Shown piece by piece: positions 7,462 to 16,431 of a stretch of 64,000 nucleotides of DNA; the first letter of the stretch is position 1; the number at the start of each line of letters is the position of its first letter. Under the pieces are notes generated by a model. That model was given only the letters and a program-made list of their open reading frames with translations, was not told the DNA's origin and did no database searches. Source of the stretch: Ramlibacter agri (GTDB lineage: Bacteria; Pseudomonadota; Gammaproteobacteria; Burkholderiales; Burkholderiaceae_C); the NCBI RefSeq assembly GCF_012927085.1, contig NZ_JABBFX010000001.1, forward strand, positions 310,001-374,000, in the 5' to 3' direction. Made by a program: the position numbers and the translations under genes.

Positions 7462-8430
7462 ATGTCCACATCCCGCCGAACCATCCTGCGTGCCATGGCC
7501 GGCAGCGCCGCCGCGGCCACCCTGCCCGTCTTCGCGGCCTGGCCCGAGCGGCCGATCAAGGTCGTCGTCACCTTCCCGCCGGGCGGCGCCAGCGACATCG
7601 TCGCGCGCCAGCTGGGCGAGCAACTGGCCGGCAAGCTGGGCCAGGCCATCGTCATCGACAACCGCCCCGGCGCCGGTGGCAGCGTCGGCGGGCTGGTCGT
7701 GCACCAGGCCGCGCCCGATGGCTACACGCTGATGCTGTCCAACTCCACGCCGATCTCGATCGGCCCCTTCGCGCTGGACAAGCAGCCTTATGACCCGGTG
7801 GAAGGCTTCACGCACATCGCGCTGATCGGCTCCGCGCCCTGCGTCGTGATGGCGAATCCCAAGACCGGCTTCAAGACCCTCACCGACCTGGAAGCCGCGG
7901 CGAAGAAGGCCGGGCGCATGGACTTCGGCTCCGGCGGCCCGGCGTCCATCGGCCACATCTACGGCGAGCTGATGAAGGCCAACCTCGGCATCAACATGGT
8001 GCACGTGCCTTACCGCGGCGGCGCGCCCATGACGACGGACCTGATCGCCGGCGTCGTGCCGGTGGGCATCGATGTGGTGACGGCCTTCGTGCAGTACTTC
8101 AAGGCCGGCCAGCTGGTGCCGCTGGCGGTGACCTCCGCCAATCGTTCGCCGCTGGTGCCCGATGTGCCGAGCGTCGTGGAGAGCGGCCATCGCCAGCTGG
8201 TGCTGGACAACTTCTTCGGCCTGTCCGGTCCACCGAAGATGCCGGCCGATGTGGTCGCTCGGCTCAATACGGCGACCAACGAAGTGCTGGCCTCGGCCGA
8301 TTTCAAGAAGCGCATGGTGGACCTGGGCATCACCACCTCGCCGGTGAGCCAGCCGGCCTTCGCCGCCTTCGTCAAGGAACAGGTGGCGCAGCTGTCGCCG
8401 ACGGTGAAGGGCGCTGGCGTGAAGCTGTAG
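7462..8430 (+). CDS. Bug-family tripartite tricarboxylate transporter binding protein
   Basis: Periplasmic solute-binding protein of 322 residues. It has a twin-arginine-like signal (SRRTILRAM, then an Ala-rich stretch ending FAAW), then the family opening WPERPIKVVVTFPPGGASDI and the ENRPGAGGS-type loop (here DNRPGAGGS), both hallmarks of Bug/TctC proteins that bind carboxylates. ATG at 7462 is chosen because AGGAGG lies before it and the signal peptide starts there. No TctA/TctB membrane subunits are adjacent, so it is an orphan receptor, as is common in Comamonadaceae. The LysR gene just upstream in the same orientation may regulate it. Confidence 0.93.
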   Translation: MSTSRRTILRAMAGSAAAATLPVFAAWPERPIKVVVTFPPGGASDIVARQLGEQLAGKLGQAIVIDNRPGAGGSVGGLVVHQAAPDGYTLMLSNSTPISIGPFALDKQPYDPVEGFTHIALIGSAPCVVMANPKTGFKTLTDLEAAAKKAGRMDFGSGGPASIGHIYGELMKANLGINMVHVPYRGGAPMTTDLIAGVVPVGIDVVTAFVQYFKAGQLVPLAVTSANRSPLVPDVPSVVESGHRQLVLDNFFGLSGPPKMPADVVARLNTATNEVLASADFKKRMVDLGITTSPVSQPAFAAFVKEQVAQLSPTVKGAGVKL

Positions 8431-8446
8431 GCGTGACAATGGCGGG

Positions 8447-9310
8447 GTGAAATTCCAGCTGATGTCGGACCTGCACCTGGAGTCGCATCCCGGCTACCAC
8501 CCGCGCCCCGCTCCCGGCGCCGACTTGCTGGTGCTGGCAGGCGACATCGGGTCCTACCAGCGCGGCTCGGGCCTGCTGGACGAAGACTTCGGCCTGGCCC
8601 GCTTCTCGCCGCGCCACGGCTGGCCGGTGCCGGTGCTCTATGTGCCGGGCAACCACGAGTACGACAACCTCGACTTCGACGAGACGCATGCGCGTTTGCG
8701 CAGCACCTGCGAGCGCCTGGGCATCACCTGGCTCGAGCGCGAAGAGAAGGTGCTGCACGGCGTGCGCTTCGTCGGCACCACCTTGTGGGCGGACTTCGAC
8801 GCGCTGCTGCTCGCCCCGGGCAAGCCCGAGCCCACGCTGCCGCAGTTGCTGAAGGCACGCAACAAGGCCTTCCGCGCCGCCAACTATTACCTGGAGAAGG
8901 CCGCGGCCCAGCGCCATGGCCAGCCCTGGCTGGCCGAAGGCTGGCGCGAACAGGCGCTGGCCTGCGAAGCCTGGTTGCGCGAAGCGCTGGCGCGTTCATT
9001 CGCGGGGCCGACGGTGGTCGTGACCCACTTCGCACCCAGCCTGCGCAGTGCCGACCCGCGCTACGGGATGACGCCTGGCACGGCGGGCTTCTGCAATTCG
9101 ATGGACGACCTGATCCCGCGTGCCGACCTCTGGGTGCACGGCCACCTGCACTGCCCGCACGACTACAGGGTGGAGGGCTGCCGCGTCGTCGCCAACCCGC
9201 TGGGCTACGCGCAGAAGGGCGAGCAGGAGGGCTTCCACCCGGCGCTGTGCATCGAGGTGGATCCCGCGCGGCCCCGCACCCCTCACCAGGAAGCGCCGAT
9301 CCGTCCATAG
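8447..9310 (+). CDS. metallophosphoesterase
   Basis: Calcineurin-like dinuclear metal phosphoesterase of 287 residues. All metal motifs are present in order: SDLHLE (D-x-H) at residue 7, AGDIG near 30, GNHEY near 66, a His in VTHFAP near 188 and GHLH near 231. There is no signal peptide, so it is cytosolic; the substrate cannot be deduced. The start is GTG at 8447, 17 bases after the previous stop; no ATG in frame exists nearby and the protein would otherwise lose SDLH. It lies between a Bug protein and an atypical short-chain dehydrogenase on the same strand, perhaps one transcription unit. Confidence 0.88.
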   Translation: MKFQLMSDLHLESHPGYHPRPAPGADLLVLAGDIGSYQRGSGLLDEDFGLARFSPRHGWPVPVLYVPGNHEYDNLDFDETHARLRSTCERLGITWLEREEKVLHGVRFVGTTLWADFDALLLAPGKPEPTLPQLLKARNKAFRAANYYLEKAAAQRHGQPWLAEGWREQALACEAWLREALARSFAGPTVVVTHFAPSLRSADPRYGMTPGTAGFCNSMDDLIPRADLWVHGHLHCPHDYRVEGCRVVANPLGYAQKGEQEGFHPALCIEVDPARPRTPHQEAPIRP

Positions 9311-9374
9311 CCACTTCCTGCTGGCGCATCGGCGCCGCCGCCTTCAGCATCCGCGCCTTTCAAGGACTTTCTGG

Positions 9375-10118
9375 ATGCAAGCAATGGACAAGGAACTGGC
9401 AGGACGAAGAATCCTGGTGGTGGGCGGCAACTCCGGCATGGGCCTGGCCCTGTGCGAGGAATTGCTCAGGCGCAATTGCGAGGTGCTGGTCGCCGGCCGC
9501 TCGCGCGACAAGCTGGATGTTGCAATCTCTCGGCTGGGCAGCGCCGGCAAGGTGTCCGCCCACGTGGCCGACGTCACGCAGGAAGACGAGGTACAACGGC
9601 TCTTCGCCAGCTGTGGACCGCTCCACGACATCGTCTGCACGGCAGCGGACGTGCGTGGCTCCTACGAATTGCTGCCGGCGCTGGAGCTGGAAGCGATCGA
9701 CCGGGCGATCCGCTCCAAGGTGGTCGCGCCCATCCTGCTGGCCAAGCACGGCGCGCCGCGGCTGGCGGCCGGCGGTTCGCTCACGCTCACCTCGGGGATC
9801 GCGGCCTACCGACCGCGGCCGCGCGGCGTGGCCGTGGCGGCGATCAACTCCGCGCTGGAAGGTGTAGTGCGCGCGATGGCAGTGGAGCTGGCGCCGCTGC
9901 GCGTCAATGCGGTGTCGCCGGGCTGGGTACGCACGCCCATCTGGCAGGACGTAGCCGGCGCGGAAAGCGAGAAGATGCTCGCGGCGATGGCGGAACGCCT
10001 GCCGGTCGGACGCATCGGCACGGCGGCGGACATCGCGCACGCGATCCTGTTCCTATTGGCGAATGGCTACACCACCGGCACGGTGCTGCACGTCGAGGGT
10101 GGGCATCGGCTCGTCTGA
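9375..10118 (+). CDS. short-chain dehydrogenase-like protein lacking the YxxxK pair
   Basis: 247-residue Rossmann-fold SDR. The cofactor loop VVGGNSGMG (residues 16-24) and the VNAVSPGWVRTPIW segment after the active site are intact, and the catalytic-type Ser is present in LTSG. Where classical SDRs have Y-x-x-x-K before the long helix, this protein reads V-A-A-I-N followed by SALEGVVRAMAVE, so both the Tyr and Lys are missing. It may be a non-catalytic or differently catalytic member. Its last 66 bases overlap the 3' end of the convergent LysR gene. ATG 9375 (CAAGGAC upstream) is used; ATG 9384 is also possible. Confidence 0.85.
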   Translation: MQAMDKELAGRRILVVGGNSGMGLALCEELLRRNCEVLVAGRSRDKLDVAISRLGSAGKVSAHVADVTQEDEVQRLFASCGPLHDIVCTAADVRGSYELLPALELEAIDRAIRSKVVAPILLAKHGAPRLAAGGSLTLTSGIAAYRPRPRGVAVAAINSALEGVVRAMAVELAPLRVNAVSPGWVRTPIWQDVAGAESEKMLAAMAERLPVGRIGTAADIAHAILFLLANGYTTGTVLHVEGGHRLV

Positions 10119-11015
10119 CGCAGCCGCGGCGCGCACCATGCGCGCGAAGGCGGCCGCAGCGGGACGCAGCGCCCGCCGCGGCGACGAGACCAGGCAGATG
10201 GCCAGGCCGGCCTCGGCACCGCGCAAGGCGCGCGCTTCGACGTCAAGCGACGCCGCGGCTGCCTGCACCGCCAGCCGCGGAAGCACGGCGACGCCGGCGC
10301 CCGCCGCCACCATGCGCGCCAAGCTGTACACGTCACCGGCCTCGCCGGCGATCTGCGGGCGGACGCGCGCGCCCAGCAGCAAGGTCTCGGCGTAAGCGCG
10401 GTAGCGGCAACCGGGCGGCGTCAGCAAGACGGGGAACGCGACCAGCGCCTCGGCGTCCAGCTCGCTCTCGCCGGCGAGCGGGTGCCCCGCGGCCAGCAAG
10501 GCCACCGGCTGGTCTCGCAAGAGCTCCTGCGCCTGCAGCTCGCTGCTGACCGGCCAGCCGTGCAGCAGGCCGAAGTCCGCTCGGCCCTCCAGGACGGCCT
10601 GCTCGGTCGCGCGGGAGTCGCACTCCAGCAAGATGACGCACGCGGCCGGATGCTCGCCCGCCAGTTCCGCGACCAGCGGCGCCAGCAGGGCCGCGCACAG
10701 GGTCTGCGGCGCCGCCACGCGCACCTCTCCCGCGCCCGCAGACGTGTTGTCGCGCACGGCCGCCAGCGTCTCGTCCGCCAGCGCCAGCAGCTCGCGCCCC
10801 CGCGCGGCCAGGTGTTCGCCTGCGGCGGTCAGCGCCAGCTTGTTGTTCGTGCGAATGAACAAGGGCTGCCCCAGCAACTGCTCCAGCGCCTGCACCTGCT
10901 CCGTCACGCTGGGTTGCGACAGGTGCACGCGTTCGGCGGCCCTGGTAAAGCTCAGGGTTTCGGCCGCGGCCAGGAAGGTCTTCAGTTGGCGGAGCTGCAG
11001 CATGCAGTGGTCCAT
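10053..11015 (-). CDS. LysR-family transcriptional regulator
   Basis: 320 residues. The N-terminal DNA-binding domain (LRQLKTFLAAAETLSFTRAAERVHLSQPSVTEQVQALEQLLG) is typical, with the effector domain beginning near residue 95 (GEVRVAAPQTLC). The end (MPTLDVQHRAGGVAIRQ) overlaps the convergent SDR gene by 66 bases. ATG at 11015 and 11003 (MLQLRQ) are both possible starts; the second fits the family N-terminus better. It is divergent from a universal stress protein gene with about 100 bases between starts. Effector and targets are unknown. Confidence 0.88.
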   Translation of the reverse strand: MDHCMLQLRQLKTFLAAAETLSFTRAAERVHLSQPSVTEQVQALEQLLGQPLFIRTNNKLALTAAGEHLAARGRELLALADETLAAVRDNTSAGAGEVRVAAPQTLCAALLAPLVAELAGEHPAACVILLECDSRATEQAVLEGRADFGLLHGWPVSSELQAQELLRDQPVALLAAGHPLAGESELDAEALVAFPVLLTPPGCRYRAYAETLLLGARVRPQIAGEAGDVYSLARMVAAGAGVAVLPRLAVQAAAASLDVEARALRGAEAGLAICLVSSPRRALRPAAAAFARMVRAAAASDEPMPTLDVQHRAGGVAIRQ

Positions 11016-11118
11016 GTTACCCGTGCGCCGGACCTGGTCCCGCTCAGCACTTGGCGGCCTGGCCGCGTGCTAGTGTCCTGACCCACAGCCTGCCAGCACC
11101 GCAACATAAGGAGCTCCG

Positions 11119-11541
11119 ATGAAGATCCTGCTCGCCGTGGACGGCAGCGACTACACGCGCAAGATGCTGGAGTACGTGGTCGCCAACCGCTCGCTGTTCG
11201 ACGCCAGCCACAGCTACACGCTGTTCCACGCGCAACCGCCCTTGCCGCCGCACGCGCGTTCCGCCCTGGGCACCACCGCGGTGCAGGCGTACCACGAGGA
11301 AGAGGCACAACGCGTGCTGCAGCCCGCCCTGGCCACGCTGAAAGCGCAGGACCTCGAGGCGCAGGGCAGCTGGAAGATGGGGTCGGCCGGCGACGCCATC
11401 GCCGCGGCCGCGCGTGAAGGCGGCTACGACATGATCATCATGGGCAGCCACGGCCACAAGTCACTGGCGCAACTGGTGATGGGGTCGGTGAGCACGCAGG
11501 TGCTCGCGCAATGCGGCGTGCCGGTTTTGTTGATCCGCTGA
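11119..11541 (+). CDS. universal stress protein (UspA family)
   Basis: 140 residues, single Usp domain. It has the opening strand MKILLAVDGSDYTRKML and the ATP-binding signature G-x2-G-x9-G-(S/T) seen as MGSHGHKSLAQLVMGSVS near the C-terminus, so it belongs to the nucleotide-binding UspFG/MJ0577 type. It acts in the cytosol and is usually induced by stress or growth arrest. A clear AAGGAG ribosome-binding site lies before the ATG. The next gene in the same direction encodes a 41-residue membrane protein. Confidence 0.93.
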   Translation: MKILLAVDGSDYTRKMLEYVVANRSLFDASHSYTLFHAQPPLPPHARSALGTTAVQAYHEEEAQRVLQPALATLKAQDLEAQGSWKMGSAGDAIAAAAREGGYDMIIMGSHGHKSLAQLVMGSVSTQVLAQCGVPVLLIR

Positions 11542-11648
11542 ACGTCTTACGCCTTAGAACAAAAAGCACCGGGCCTTTACACAAGCGAAGCCTGCGCGAA
11601 GAGTGCCTCGCGGACACTAGGGACATTCACCTGATGCCGGGAGGCACC

Positions 11649-11774
11649 ATGAAACCGCTGTGGGTCCATACGCTGGTCTGGATCGCTGCCGTCGCTGCAG
11701 CGGTCCTGTTCGCGCTCGTGGGGCCCGACGGTACCGATTTCAGCGTGCCGCAGGGCGCGATCGTTCCGCGCTGA
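11649..11774 (+). CDS. 41-residue membrane protein
   Basis: Begins MKPLWVHTLVWIAAVAAAVL after GGGAGG. One transmembrane segment (about residues 7-27) is followed by a short polar tail (GPDGTDFSVPQGAIVPR). Its last 35 bases overlap the 3' end of the convergent ArgP-like regulator gene. It follows the universal stress protein gene by 107 bases in which I see no clear promoter or terminator. Not a family I can name; the strong ribosome-binding site and clean topology support it. Confidence 0.55.
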   Translation: MKPLWVHTLVWIAAVAAAVLFALVGPDGTDFSVPQGAIVPR

Positions 11775-12678
11775 CCAGCGCACCTTCCGCCGCCTTCGTC
11801 AACGCCGCACTGAGCCCGTCCAGCACTTCGGACTGCAGGTTCCAGCAGTGCCAATAGAGCTGGATCGGCAGGGCCGCTTGCGGCGCGACGTTCACCAGCC
11901 GGCCCTCCTCCAGCAGTCCGCGCACCAGCAGTTCCGGCACCACGCTGAGCCCCCAGCCGGCCAGCACCGCGCGCACCTGGCCTTCGGAGCTGGGCACGAA
12001 GATCTGGTTCAGCGCCACGCGCTTGAGGCCGCAGGCCTTGCCGACGAACTCCGACTGCATGTCGTCCTTGCGGTTGAAGGCAATGAAGGGCGCTTCGCGG
12101 AAGTTGTGCGGCGTCAGCCCCTGCGGATATTTCTCCTTCGCGAAGGCCGCCTCCGCAATCGCCACGTAGCGCATCGCGCCCAGCGGCACCACCTTGCAGC
12201 CCCGCAGCGCCTGCTTCACCGTGGTGACGCAACCCATCACCTGGCCTTCGCGCAGCCACTCGTGCGTGAAGTCCTGGTCGTCGGTGATGATCTCCAGCGG
12301 CAGCCCCTGCCGCGCCAGCCCGTTCATGGCGGGCAGCGCCCAGGTCGCGATGCTGTCCGCGTTGACCGCGATGGCGATGCGCTCTTCCTCGCGGGCGCCG
12401 CCGGTGGTGCTGGGCGCCAGCTCGCGCAGATCGAGCTCCAGGTCGGCCCGCAGCAGCCTCAGCTGGCGCGTGTGCTTCAACAGCAGGTTGCCGGCGGACG
12501 TGGGCTTCAGCGGCCGGCTGCGCACGATCAGCACCGTGCCGACCTGCGCCTCCAGCGCGCGCAACCTCTGCGATACCGCGGACTGCGTGATGTTGAGCCG
12601 CTGCGCGGCGCGCTCGAAGCCGCCTTCTTCGACGATGGCAGCGAGGCATTCCAGGGCGGCGGGGTCGTAGGTGCTCAT
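11740..12678 (-). CDS. LysR-family regulator, ArgP/IciA-like
   Basis: 312 residues. The N-terminus (ALECLAAIVEEGGFERAAQRLNITQSAVSQRLRALE, with VLIVRSRPLKPTSAG) is characteristic of the ArgP/IciA branch, which responds to basic amino acids such as lysine and arginine. In relatives ArgP normally sits opposite a LysE exporter. Here it is divergent from dadA, with 76 bases between starts, so control of D-amino acid oxidation is a reasonable inference. The effector domain is intact to a normal length. Confidence 0.9.
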   Translation of the reverse strand: MSTYDPAALECLAAIVEEGGFERAAQRLNITQSAVSQRLRALEAQVGTVLIVRSRPLKPTSAGNLLLKHTRQLRLLRADLELDLRELAPSTTGGAREEERIAIAVNADSIATWALPAMNGLARQGLPLEIITDDQDFTHEWLREGQVMGCVTTVKQALRGCKVVPLGAMRYVAIAEAAFAKEKYPQGLTPHNFREAPFIAFNRKDDMQSEFVGKACGLKRVALNQIFVPSSEGQVRAVLAGWGLSVVPELLVRGLLEEGRLVNVAPQAALPIQLYWHCWNLQSEVLDGLSAALTKAAEGALVSAERSRPAAR

Positions 12679-12754
12679 ATAAGCAGATCTGATGCTCCGG
12701 CAAACAGTTTAATTTGGCTTTTGAAATCCGGCGAGCCGCCGCAAACTGCGACGC

Positions 12755-14083
12755 ATGAAGACCCTCGTCCTCGGCGCCGGCATCATCGGCATCAGCACCG
12801 CCTGGCATCTCGCCGAGCGCGGCCATGAAGTCATCGTCGTGGATCGCCAGCCGGATGCCGGCCTGGAGACCAGCTTCGCCAACGGCGCGCAGATCTCGGT
12901 GAGCTACTGCGAGCCCTGGGCCAACAAGCATGCGCCCGCCAAGCTCGTCAAATGGATGTTCAGCAAGGAAGCGCCGCTGCTGTTCCGCCCGCGGCTGGAC
13001 TGGCAGCAATGGCGCTGGGGCCTCGCCTTCCTGGGCCAGTGCAATGACGCGGCTTTCGAGCGCAACGTGCAGCAGCTGGTGGCGCTGGGCAACTACAGCC
13101 ATGCCGCGCTGAAGGACGTCGTCTCTGCCACGGGCATCGAGTACCAGCGGCTCGAGCGCGGCATCGCGCACTTCTACACCGACCAGAAGGCCTTCGACGA
13201 CGCCGGTTCGGCCGCCGAACTGATGCAGAAGCACGGCGTGAACCGCAAGGTCGTCAGCCGCGACGAGCTGTTCGCCATCGAGCCGACCTTCCGCAATTTC
13301 GACCGCATCGTCGGCGGCACTTTCACCGCCAGCGACGAAAGCGGTGACGCCCGCGTGTTCACGCAGAAGCTGGCCCAGCTGTGTGCGGCGCGCGGAGTCC
13401 AGTTCCTCTACGGACGCGATATCGAGCGCCTCGAGACCGCCGCCGGCACGATCGCCGCTGTGCATGTGCGCGATCGCGCGACCGGCGTGGCGCAACGGCT
13501 CGCCGCCGACGAAGTGGTCGTCGCCTTGGGCTCCTACACGGCGCCGTTGCTGCGCCAGGTGGGCGTGAGCCTGCCGATCTATCCCGGCAAGGGCTACAGC
13601 GCCACCTTCAAGCTGAAGAAGCCGGCCGACGCGCCCTTCGTCAGCACCATCGACGACGAGGTGAAGGTGGCGATGAGCCGCCTCGGCGACACGCTGCGCG
13701 TGGCCGGCACGATCGAGGTGTCGGGCTGGGACGCGACTTTGAACAGCGCGGTTTCGCAAGCGCGTTGCCGAATGCTGGCCGAACGCGTGGAGAAGATCCT
13801 GCCGGGCGTCTGCGACACGCGCCTGCCGGAAGAAGGCGGCGATCCGCAGTTCTGGACCGGCCTGCGTCCGGCCACGCCGACCAATATTCCCTACATCGGC
13901 CGCACCAAGGTGCAAGGCCTGTGGGTGAACGCCGGCCACGGCACCCTGGGCTGGACCCACGGCGCCGGCTCCGGCAAGGCGATGGCCGAACTGATCGGCG
14001 GCCGGCAGCCGCGGATGGCGTTCGACTTCTACGGGTACGGGAAGGGCGAGCGGCGCTACGAAGGCGCACTGGTCAACGCCTAG
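12755..14083 (+). CDS. dadA: D-amino acid dehydrogenase, DadA-type
   Basis: FAD-dependent, membrane-associated oxidation of D-amino acids to 2-oxo acids and ammonia with electrons passed to the respiratory chain. The 442-residue protein opens with the dinucleotide-binding loop VLGAGIIGISTAWHLAERGHE and shows the DAO-family C-terminal segment GHGTLGWTHGAGSGKAMAEL that closes the FAD site. Length is close to DadA of other proteobacteria (about 430). It is divergent from an ArgP-like regulator; no alanine racemase (dadX) is adjacent. It ends four bases into the stop of the convergent molybdopterin-subunit gene. Confidence 0.9.
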   Translation: MKTLVLGAGIIGISTAWHLAERGHEVIVVDRQPDAGLETSFANGAQISVSYCEPWANKHAPAKLVKWMFSKEAPLLFRPRLDWQQWRWGLAFLGQCNDAAFERNVQQLVALGNYSHAALKDVVSATGIEYQRLERGIAHFYTDQKAFDDAGSAAELMQKHGVNRKVVSRDELFAIEPTFRNFDRIVGGTFTASDESGDARVFTQKLAQLCAARGVQFLYGRDIERLETAAGTIAAVHVRDRATGVAQRLAADEVVVALGSYTAPLLRQVGVSLPIYPGKGYSATFKLKKPADAPFVSTIDDEVKVAMSRLGDTLRVAGTIEVSGWDATLNSAVSQARCRMLAERVEKILPGVCDTRLPEEGGDPQFWTGLRPATPTNIPYIGRTKVQGLWVNAGHGTLGWTHGAGSGKAMAELIGGRQPRMAFDFYGYGKGERRYEGALVNA

Positions 14084-16398
14084 ACGCCGTTCAACATCCC
14101 CCACACCTTCGGCGCGGTCAGCGGCATCTGCAGCGACCGCGCTGCGTCTTTCCGGCCCGCCCGCGCCAGCGCATCGGCCACTGCGTTCACCACGCTGGGC
14201 GCGGCGCCGATGGTGCCCAGTTCGCCTACGCCCTTCACCCCCAGCGGGTTGTTGGTGCAGGGCACGGTCTCGTTCATCTCCGTGACGAACTCGCACGCCA
14301 CCACGTCGGCGCGCGGCGCCGCATAGTCCATCAGGCTGCCGGTCACCGGCTGGCCGCTGTCGCGGTCGTAGACCATCTGCTCCAGCAGCGCCTGGCCGAT
14401 GCCCTGCACCGCGCCGCCATCGAGCTGGCCGCGCACGATCATCGGGTTCACCACGCGGCCGACGTCGTTGACGCTCGAGTACTTCACCACCTGCACGCTG
14501 CCGGTGGCGGGATCGATCTCCACCTCGCTCACATGGCAGCCATTGGGCCAGCTCGGTCCGGCCACGGTGTTGGTGTGCTCGACGAAGATGTGGCCCCGCG
14601 GCTGCTTCGCCGCCACCTCGAACAGGCCGATGCCGAGGTCGGTGCCCTTGACCGTGAAGCGCCCGGCGGCATATTCGAGGTCAGCCGCCGAAGCCTCCAG
14701 CTCCTTGCCCGCGAGCTCGCGCGCCTGGTCCAGCGCCTTGTCGGAGCCGAGCTTCAGCGCCGAGCCGCCGGTGAAGATGGAGCGCGAACCCGCGCTGCCG
14801 AAGCCTTCGCCGCGATCGGTGTCGCCCAGCACCACGCGCACCTTGTCCATGGGCACGCCGAAGGCGTCCACCACCAGCTGCGCCAGCGTGGTCGCGATGC
14901 CCTGCCCCATCTGGTTGACGGCGGAGAACACCTCGATGACGCCGTCGGCCTGGATGTCCACCGTGACGCGCTCGGTCAGCACGTTGCCGCCGGTCCATTC
15001 GAGGAAGGTGGAGATGCCCAGCCCACGGATCTTTCCTTGTGCCTTGCTCTGCGCGGCGCGTTTCTCGAAACCGCTCCAGTCGGCCAGATCCAGGCCCTCT
15101 TCCATGATCTTCTCGAACTCGCCGACGTCGTAGATCTGCCCCATCGGGCTGGTGTACGGCATCTGTGCGGGCTGGATGAAGTTGCGGCGGCGCAGCTCGA
15201 TGCGATCGATGCCGAGCTGGCGCGCGCTCTCGTCCATGAGACGCTCCATGATGAAGATCGCCTCCGGCCGGCCGGCGCCGCGGTACGCACCGGTCGATGC
15301 GGTGTTGGTCAGCACCGCCTGCAGCTGGAAGTCGATCACCGGCACGTGGTAGATGCTGGTCTGCACCCAGGGCCCGATCAGCAGCGGGATCAGCATGCCG
15401 GTGGCCGTCGCATAGGCGCCGGTGCTGGCGAGCGTGCGCAGGCGCAGCCCGAGGATCTTGCCCTCGCGGTCCAGCGCCAGCTCCGCGCGCGCACGCTGGT
15501 CGCGGCCGTGGAAGGAGGACAGGAATTCCTCACTGCGATCGGCCACCCACTTCACCGGCTTCTTCAAGGTCCACGAGGCCCAGGCGACGGCCGCGTCTTC
15601 CGGATAGATGCCGGTCTTCATGCCGAAGCCGCCACCGACGTCGCCCACCGTGACCCGAACCTGTTCCGGCGCCAGGTCCAGGATGTCCTGCGTGATCGAC
15701 GTCTTGACGCCGGAGGGCATCTGCGTGCTCATGCGCATCGTGAGGCGACCATCGTCCGCGATCCAGGCAAGGACCGAGCGCGGCTCGATCGTCAGTGCGC
15801 TCACGCGCTGGTTGACGATCTCCAGCTTGACCACGTGCGCGGCCTGGCCGAAGGCGGCATCACAGGCCTGGGCATCGCCGTGCCGCAGCTGCGCAGCGAT
15901 GTTGGTGCCCGCGCCTTCGTACACTTCGGGCGCACCGGCTTCCGCCGCCTGCGTGAGGTCGGTGACGTGCGGCAGCTCCTCGTATTCCACCCACACCGCT
16001 TCCGCCGCATCGCGCGCCTGCTGCAGCGTCTCGGCGACGACCAGCGCCACCGGCTCGCCCACGTAGCGCACCCGCTCGCGCGCCAGCACGAGGCGCGGCG
16101 CCGTCTTCACCGGCGAGCCATCGGGCATGGCGGGCATCGAGGGAATGGGTTTGACGCCGGCCGCAGCCAGCTCCTCGCCCGTCACCACCTTCCTCACGCC
16201 CGGCATGGACGCCGCGTTGGCGGTGTCGACGGACGTGATCTTCGCGTGCGGGTACGGCGATCGCACGAACACCAGCCGCAGCTGGCCGGCGGGTTGCAGG
16301 TCGTCCGTGTACTGGCCCACGCCCTTCAGCAGGCCGTCGTCCTCGAGGCGGCGGACGGACTGGCCGCTGCCGAAGCGTTGCGCGATGTCGGTGCTCAT
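14080..16398 (-). CDS. xanthine dehydrogenase-family molybdopterin-binding subunit, orphan
   Basis: 772-residue large subunit of the molybdenum hydroxylase family (CoxL/CutL/XdhB type). The N-terminal a/b-hammerhead domain (YTDDLQ near residue 32) leads into the two molybdopterin domains: GGGFGMKTG near 255, AYRGAGRPEA near 375, and the catalytic glutamate in GVGELGTIGAAP near 735. The AYRGAGR loop differs from the AYxCSFR loop of true CO dehydrogenase, so it is a form II-like or other hydroxylase. Normally this subunit needs FeS and FAD partners; neither is adjacent here, although both flanks are fully visible. The substrate is unknown. Confidence 0.92.
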   Translation of the reverse strand: MSTDIAQRFGSGQSVRRLEDDGLLKGVGQYTDDLQPAGQLRLVFVRSPYPHAKITSVDTANAASMPGVRKVVTGEELAAAGVKPIPSMPAMPDGSPVKTAPRLVLARERVRYVGEPVALVVAETLQQARDAAEAVWVEYEELPHVTDLTQAAEAGAPEVYEGAGTNIAAQLRHGDAQACDAAFGQAAHVVKLEIVNQRVSALTIEPRSVLAWIADDGRLTMRMSTQMPSGVKTSITQDILDLAPEQVRVTVGDVGGGFGMKTGIYPEDAAVAWASWTLKKPVKWVADRSEEFLSSFHGRDQRARAELALDREGKILGLRLRTLASTGAYATATGMLIPLLIGPWVQTSIYHVPVIDFQLQAVLTNTASTGAYRGAGRPEAIFIMERLMDESARQLGIDRIELRRRNFIQPAQMPYTSPMGQIYDVGEFEKIMEEGLDLADWSGFEKRAAQSKAQGKIRGLGISTFLEWTGGNVLTERVTVDIQADGVIEVFSAVNQMGQGIATTLAQLVVDAFGVPMDKVRVVLGDTDRGEGFGSAGSRSIFTGGSALKLGSDKALDQARELAGKELEASAADLEYAAGRFTVKGTDLGIGLFEVAAKQPRGHIFVEHTNTVAGPSWPNGCHVSEVEIDPATGSVQVVKYSSVNDVGRVVNPMIVRGQLDGGAVQGIGQALLEQMVYDRDSGQPVTGSLMDYAAPRADVVACEFVTEMNETVPCTNNPLGVKGVGELGTIGAAPSVVNAVADALARAGRKDAARSLQMPLTAPKVWGMLNGV

Positions 16399-16431
16399 GA
16401 CGGCGGAGTCTCGCCGATTTCGCGCCTTTCG

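Noticed and set aside
11627..14296. 889-residue open frame on the minus strand
   Set aside because: It crosses dadA in antisense and the ArgP-like gene in another frame; both of those have clear protein families.
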